Origin: an uncultured Bacteroides sp.
Lineage (GTDB): Bacteria; Bacteroidota; Bacteroidia; Bacteroidales; Bacteroidaceae
Reading direction: 5' to 3'
DNA: 64,000 bases
Assembly (NCBI GenBank): GCA_949294185.1
Contig: CASFGA010000004.1
Span: 248,001 to 312,000 of the forward strand
The notes under the pieces are model-generated. The model was not told the DNA's origin, searched no databases, and saw only the letters and a list, made by a program, of their open reading frames with translations. Below are positions 60,756-64,000 of the stretch, piece by piece. The stretch's first letter is position 1. Every line of letters begins with the position of its first letter. The translations under genes were made by a program, and so were the position numbers.

Positions 60756-63218
60756 TTATCTTAATTTCGCATCCAGTTTGTTTTGCAGGTTTGCAATAAG
60801 CTTCTGCATAAACTTATCAATCTGCTTGTCATTCAGTGTCGCATTTTCATCCTGCAGCATGAAGCTTACCGCATAGCTCTTCTTTCCTGCTTCAAGGTTC
60901 TTCCCCTCGTAAACATCAAACAGCTCCACAGCTTTCAACAGCTTCCGGTCGGTTTCGTAAGCTATTTTCTCGATTTCAGCAAATTGAACCTTCTTGTCGA
61001 TCAGCAAGGCAAGGTCGCGCTTTACTGCCGGATATTTGGATATCTCCTTATAATATACCGCATTGCCTTTAATTGCCTTCATCAGCTCTTTCCAATTGAT
61101 GTCGGCATAATACACCTCGCTGTCGATGTCGAATGCCTTCAGGATCTTTCGGCTTACCACACCGAACGTAGCAAGCAGTTTTCCTCCCCGCGTATGCACT
61201 GATATGGCAACAGGATAAATGTCGTCCGTCAGGTTTCCGAATACCAGTCCTCCGAAGTTTACGCCCAAACGGCGGAATATGTTAATTACATAAGCCTTCA
61301 ACTCATAGACTGAAGAATCTTCATCAGGATGCGCCCACGAGTTGCTTACACGCTTACCGGTTACCCATAAGCCCAAATGCAGCTCTTCTGAATAAGCCGC
61401 AAGCGTTTTTTCAGGATTCTTCTTCTCGGCATGATAATGATAACAGTTGCCGAACTCGAAGAATTTCAAATCTGCATTCTTGCGATTGGCGTTATGGCAA
61501 ATGCTTTCCAGTCCGCCGAACAGCAAGGTAGCGCGCATTACATTAAGGTCACTGCTGAGAGGATTCATCAGACGCACCAGATTGTCGGGCTTGAATGTCT
61601 CCAGACCTTCATAATAAGCGGCGGCCGTCAGTGAATTATTCATGATTTCATTGAATCCGCAACCAACGAGCTGCTCTGACACCAGATTCTGAAGCTTTAC
61701 AGAGCGGTCGGTTTCACCTTTTACATTCAGGCTTGACTTCAATGAAGTCGGTATTTCCACATTATTATATCCGTAAATGCGAAGGATATCTTCCACTACA
61801 TCGCAAGGGCGCTGCACATCTACCCGATAGGGCGGCACAAGCAGCGAGAGTCCTTTGTCCGTTTCACCGGTAACTTTCATCTCCAGACTGCCTACAATAC
61901 GCTTGACTGTATCTGTCGGAATTTCTTTTCCAGAGAGTGAATTTACGTAATCGTAAGAGAGTTCCACCGGGAAATCGGCTATCGGATTCGGATAATTGTC
62001 CTTTATTTCCGACGCAATCTCGCCTCCTCCCAGTTCCTTCACGAGCATCGCCGCTTCTTTCAAGGCGTAAATGACACCGTTCGGATCAATGCCGCGCTCA
62101 AAACGGAACGAAGAATCAGTGCTCAAACCGTGGCGACGGGCTGTCTTGCGCACCCATGTAGGATGGAAATAGGCGCTTTCGAGGAATACATTGCAAGTCT
62201 CTTCTGTCGTACCCGAATCAAGTCCGCCGAATACACCGGCAATACACATCGGTTCTTCAGCATTGCAGATCATCAGATCACGGTTTGAAAGAGTATGCTC
62301 AACTCCATCCAACGTGACAAACTTGGTTCCTTCGGCGCATGTCCGCACCACAATCTTTCCGCCCCTTATCTTATCGGCATCGAAACAGTGCATAGGCTGT
62401 CCGTATGCATGGAGAATATAGTTGGTGATATCTACCACATTATTTATCGGTCTCAGGCCGATTGTCCGAAGCTTGGTCTGCAGCCATTCCGGGCTTTCTT
62501 TTACGGTCACCCCCTTAATGGTTACTCCGGCGTATCGAGGACATGCCTCTGTGTTTTCTACCACCACATCAATGTCCAGGTTATGGCTGTCTACCTTAAA
62601 GCCGTCTGTTCCCGGACGTTTCAGCTCGGCCTGATGTCCGTTTTGTATGAGCCAGGCATAAAGATCGCGGGCTACACCGTAGTGCGAGCACGCATCGGCA
62701 CGGTTGGGTGTAATGTCCACTTCCAGCACATAGTCGCTCTTTATGTTGTAATAGTCCTTGGCAAGTGTGCCCGGCTTTACTTCATCAGGCAATACGATGA
62801 TGCCTTCGTGGCTTGTTCCAATGCCAATTTCATCTTCCGCACAAATCATGCCGAAAGAATCCACACCACGCAACTTCGACTTCTTTATGGTAAAGCATTC
62901 GTCTCCGTCGTATAATTTTGTTCCGATAGTGGCGACTACAACTTTTTGTCCGGCAGCTACGTTTGCCGCTCCGCACACTATCTGTACAGGTTCACCCTGC
63001 CCGAGATTTACTGTGGTTACATGCATGTGGTCTGAGTTAGGATGAGGTTCGCATGTCAGCACTTGCCCTATCACAAGTCCTTCGAGACCTCCCTTTACTG
63101 ACTGCACTTCTTCCACTCCACCTGTTTCCAAACCGATAGAAGTAAGGGCAGCGGCCGTTTCTTCAGGAGTCAGGTCGAAGTTTACATATTCTTTCAGCCA
63201 ATTATAAGAGATATTCAT
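60756..63218 (-). CDS. pheT: Phenylalanyl-tRNA synthetase beta subunit
   Basis: The 820-residue beta subunit of PheRS. Domains in order: EMAP-type tRNA-binding domain (residues 40-150, VIGQVLTCEPHPNSDHMHVT), B3/B4 editing domain (about 200-400), B5 domain (about 405-480), catalytic-like core, and the C-terminal anticodon-binding FDX-ACB domain (725-820, KYPAVKRDLALLIDKKVQF). pheS is not in the window. A -7 element at 63261-63254 and downstream yebC define an operon head. Confidence 0.97.
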   Translation of the reverse strand: MNISYNWLKEYVNFDLTPEETAAALTSIGLETGGVEEVQSVKGGLEGLVIGQVLTCEPHPNSDHMHVTTVNLGQGEPVQIVCGAANVAAGQKVVVATIGTKLYDGDECFTIKKSKLRGVDSFGMICAEDEIGIGTSHEGIIVLPDEVKPGTLAKDYYNIKSDYVLEVDITPNRADACSHYGVARDLYAWLIQNGHQAELKRPGTDGFKVDSHNLDIDVVVENTEACPRYAGVTIKGVTVKESPEWLQTKLRTIGLRPINNVVDITNYILHAYGQPMHCFDADKIRGGKIVVRTCAEGTKFVTLDGVEHTLSNRDLMICNAEEPMCIAGVFGGLDSGTTEETCNVFLESAYFHPTWVRKTARRHGLSTDSSFRFERGIDPNGVIYALKEAAMLVKELGGGEIASEIKDNYPNPIADFPVELSYDYVNSLSGKEIPTDTVKRIVGSLEMKVTGETDKGLSLLVPPYRVDVQRPCDVVEDILRIYGYNNVEIPTSLKSSLNVKGETDRSVKLQNLVSEQLVGCGFNEIMNNSLTAAAYYEGLETFKPDNLVRLMNPLSSDLNVMRATLLFGGLESICHNANRKNADLKFFEFGNCYHYHAEKKNPEKTLAAYSEELHLGLWVTGKRVSNSWAHPDEDSSVYELKAYVINIFRRLGVNFGGLVFGNLTDDIYPVAISVHTRGGKLLATFGVVSRKILKAFDIDSEVYYADINWKELMKAIKGNAVYYKEISKYPAVKRDLALLIDKKVQFAEIEKIAYETDRKLLKAVELFDVYEGKNLEAGKKSYAVSFMLQDENATLNDKQIDKFMQKLIANLQNKLDAKLR

Positions 63219-63253
63219 ATCGTATTATTTTTTATGTTCTCAAGAATGATGCG

Positions 63254-63261
63254 CAAAGTTA
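63254..63261 (-). promoter_or_regulatory. -7 promoter element of pheT
   Basis: CAAAGTTA on the plus strand reads TAACTTTG on the minus strand, 35 bases before the start codon. Confidence 0.5.
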
Positions 63262-63407
63262 ATACAAATTTTTAATAAGTAGGGTGCAGGATAGAGCAAA
63301 AACTTCCTGCCGTCGGCGGTAAAATGTCACAAAATGGAAATAGCCGGAAATATATCAGCCCAATACCGGCCTTGTCCCGACCGCCGCCGACAAAACAGTC
63401 AAGTAAA

Positions 63408-63776
63408 TCATTTCATAAACACAAACCATACCGCCATTACCAGGCAGACAAACGCAGCCAGATGGTTCCAATGAAGTTCTTCTCCCCGGAAAAACACGGT
63501 GGTGAATACGGTGAATACCACAAGCGTAATGACTTCTTGGATCACTTTGAGCTGCATCAGCGAAAAAGGGCCTCCGTTTCCGGCAAAGCCCATACGGTTG
63601 GCCGGAATCTGGCAGGCATATTCGGCCAATGCGATGCCCCATGAAAACAAAATGACTGCATAAAGCGGCCACGTGGTTGAAACTTTCATTTCTTGCAGTT
63701 TCAGATGCCCATACCATGCGAAGGTCATGAAAATGTTCGATACGACAAGCAGTGAAACCGTATAAATCCCTTTCAT
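63408..63776 (-). CDS. DUF486/DMT-like small membrane protein
   Basis: A 122-residue protein with four predicted membrane helices and the DUF486 pattern: NIFMTFAWYGHLK at the N-terminus, SWGIALAEYACQIPANRMG in the middle and FTTVFFRGEELHWNH near the end. It is distantly related to drug/metabolite transporters. Substrate unknown. Confidence 0.88.
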   Translation of the reverse strand: MKGIYTVSLLVVSNIFMTFAWYGHLKLQEMKVSTTWPLYAVILFSWGIALAEYACQIPANRMGFAGNGGPFSLMQLKVIQEVITLVVFTVFTTVFFRGEELHWNHLAAFVCLVMAVWFVFMK

Positions 63777-63829
63777 AATTTTTTTCTTTAGCTTGTTATT
63801 TGTTTTTGTACCTGATCATAATCGATTTT

Positions 63830-64000
63830 CTACATATCCGAAAGCGATGCATTGTCCTCTCCCATTTCCCTTGGCAGCAAGTCGGCCTGTATGTTGCCCA
63901 TTGCTCCCCACATGCTGTAACGGGCTTCAGGATTCATTTCCTCAAGCCGGCGGAACACTTCCTTCATGGCAGAACGGTGAGATGCATGCTCGTAAGGACA
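63830..64000 (-). CDS. C-terminal end of an unidentified protein
   Basis: The last 56 codons of a minus-strand gene that continues beyond the window, ending at the stop codon at 63830-63832. The readable end contains HRSAMKEVFRRLEEMNPEAR and MWGAMGNIQADLLPREMGED. I do not recognise the family. Confidence 0.65.
   Translation of the reverse strand, partial: CPYEHASHRSAMKEVFRRLEEMNPEARYSMWGAMGNIQADLLPREMGEDNASLSDM

Overview
The window is chromosomal DNA of a gut Bacteroidales bacterium, most likely Bacteroides or Phocaeicola. The evidence is an Na+-pumping NQR operon, a lipoprotein aldose epimerase, NUDIX-type pentose regulators, DUF5686/DUF4468/DUF4494 family proteins, and the Bacteroides-type -7 promoter element TAnnTTTG in front of about twenty genes. 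No rRNA, tRNA, insertion sequence, prophage or CRISPR array was seen. Coding density is high and most genes are core metabolism or housekeeping.

Layout. 1-7.0 kb: tail of a DUF5686 outer-membrane protein, a DPP IV-like S9 peptidase, an M23 envelope peptidase, then on the minus strand an HU/SPOR membrane protein and a zinc-ribbon FHA protein. 7.5-13.4 kb: complete nqrABCDEF operon ending in a strong terminator. 13.4-17.6 kb: a candidate 64-nt minus-strand small RNA, a multi-SLBB polysaccharide export protein and a WecA-like initiating glycosyl-phosphate transferase. 17.6-24.0 kb: phosphohexomutase, Nif3-like protein, zinc-ribbon coiled-coil protein, an orphan HsdR-N nuclease-fold protein divergent from AMP nucleosidase, and holA. 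24.0-25.0 kb: an AT-rich gap packed with a repeated 12-bp palindrome, ending at the start codon of an XRE-type regulator. 25.0-28.0 kb: pyrK-pyrD and a mannose-1-phosphate guanylyltransferase.

28.1-42.8 kb is a pentose catabolism island. xylR-xylB-xylA (minus strand) handles xylose; a sodium/sugar symporter, galM-araR-araD-araA-araB and tkt-rpiB (plus strand) handle arabinose and the non-oxidative pentose phosphate steps. Both regulators are NrtR-like with degenerate NUDIX boxes. Two pairs of matching palindromes suggest two regulons: one site type lies before xylR and before the symporter, the other before galM and before tkt.

42.8-64 kb is mostly conserved single genes: DUF4468 protein; DUF4494-yggS-dihydroorotate dehydrogenase-like operon; a fucose/arabinose isomerase-like protein; aminotransferase; LolC/E-like permease; a PurF-like protein that has lost its glutaminase nucleophile; CDF zinc exporter; rarA operon; a second candidate small RNA with a 28-bp tandem duplication; FabK/nitronate monooxygenase-like enzyme; cupin; and a minus-strand run pheT-yebC-TSCPD-flavodoxin-small membrane protein-nucleotidyltransferase-fold protein.

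The most interesting signals are the palindrome cluster before the XRE regulator, the inferred split of the pentose regulon, the glutaminase-dead PurF homologue and the two small-RNA candidates. I found no clear-cut new multi-gene system such as a defence island.
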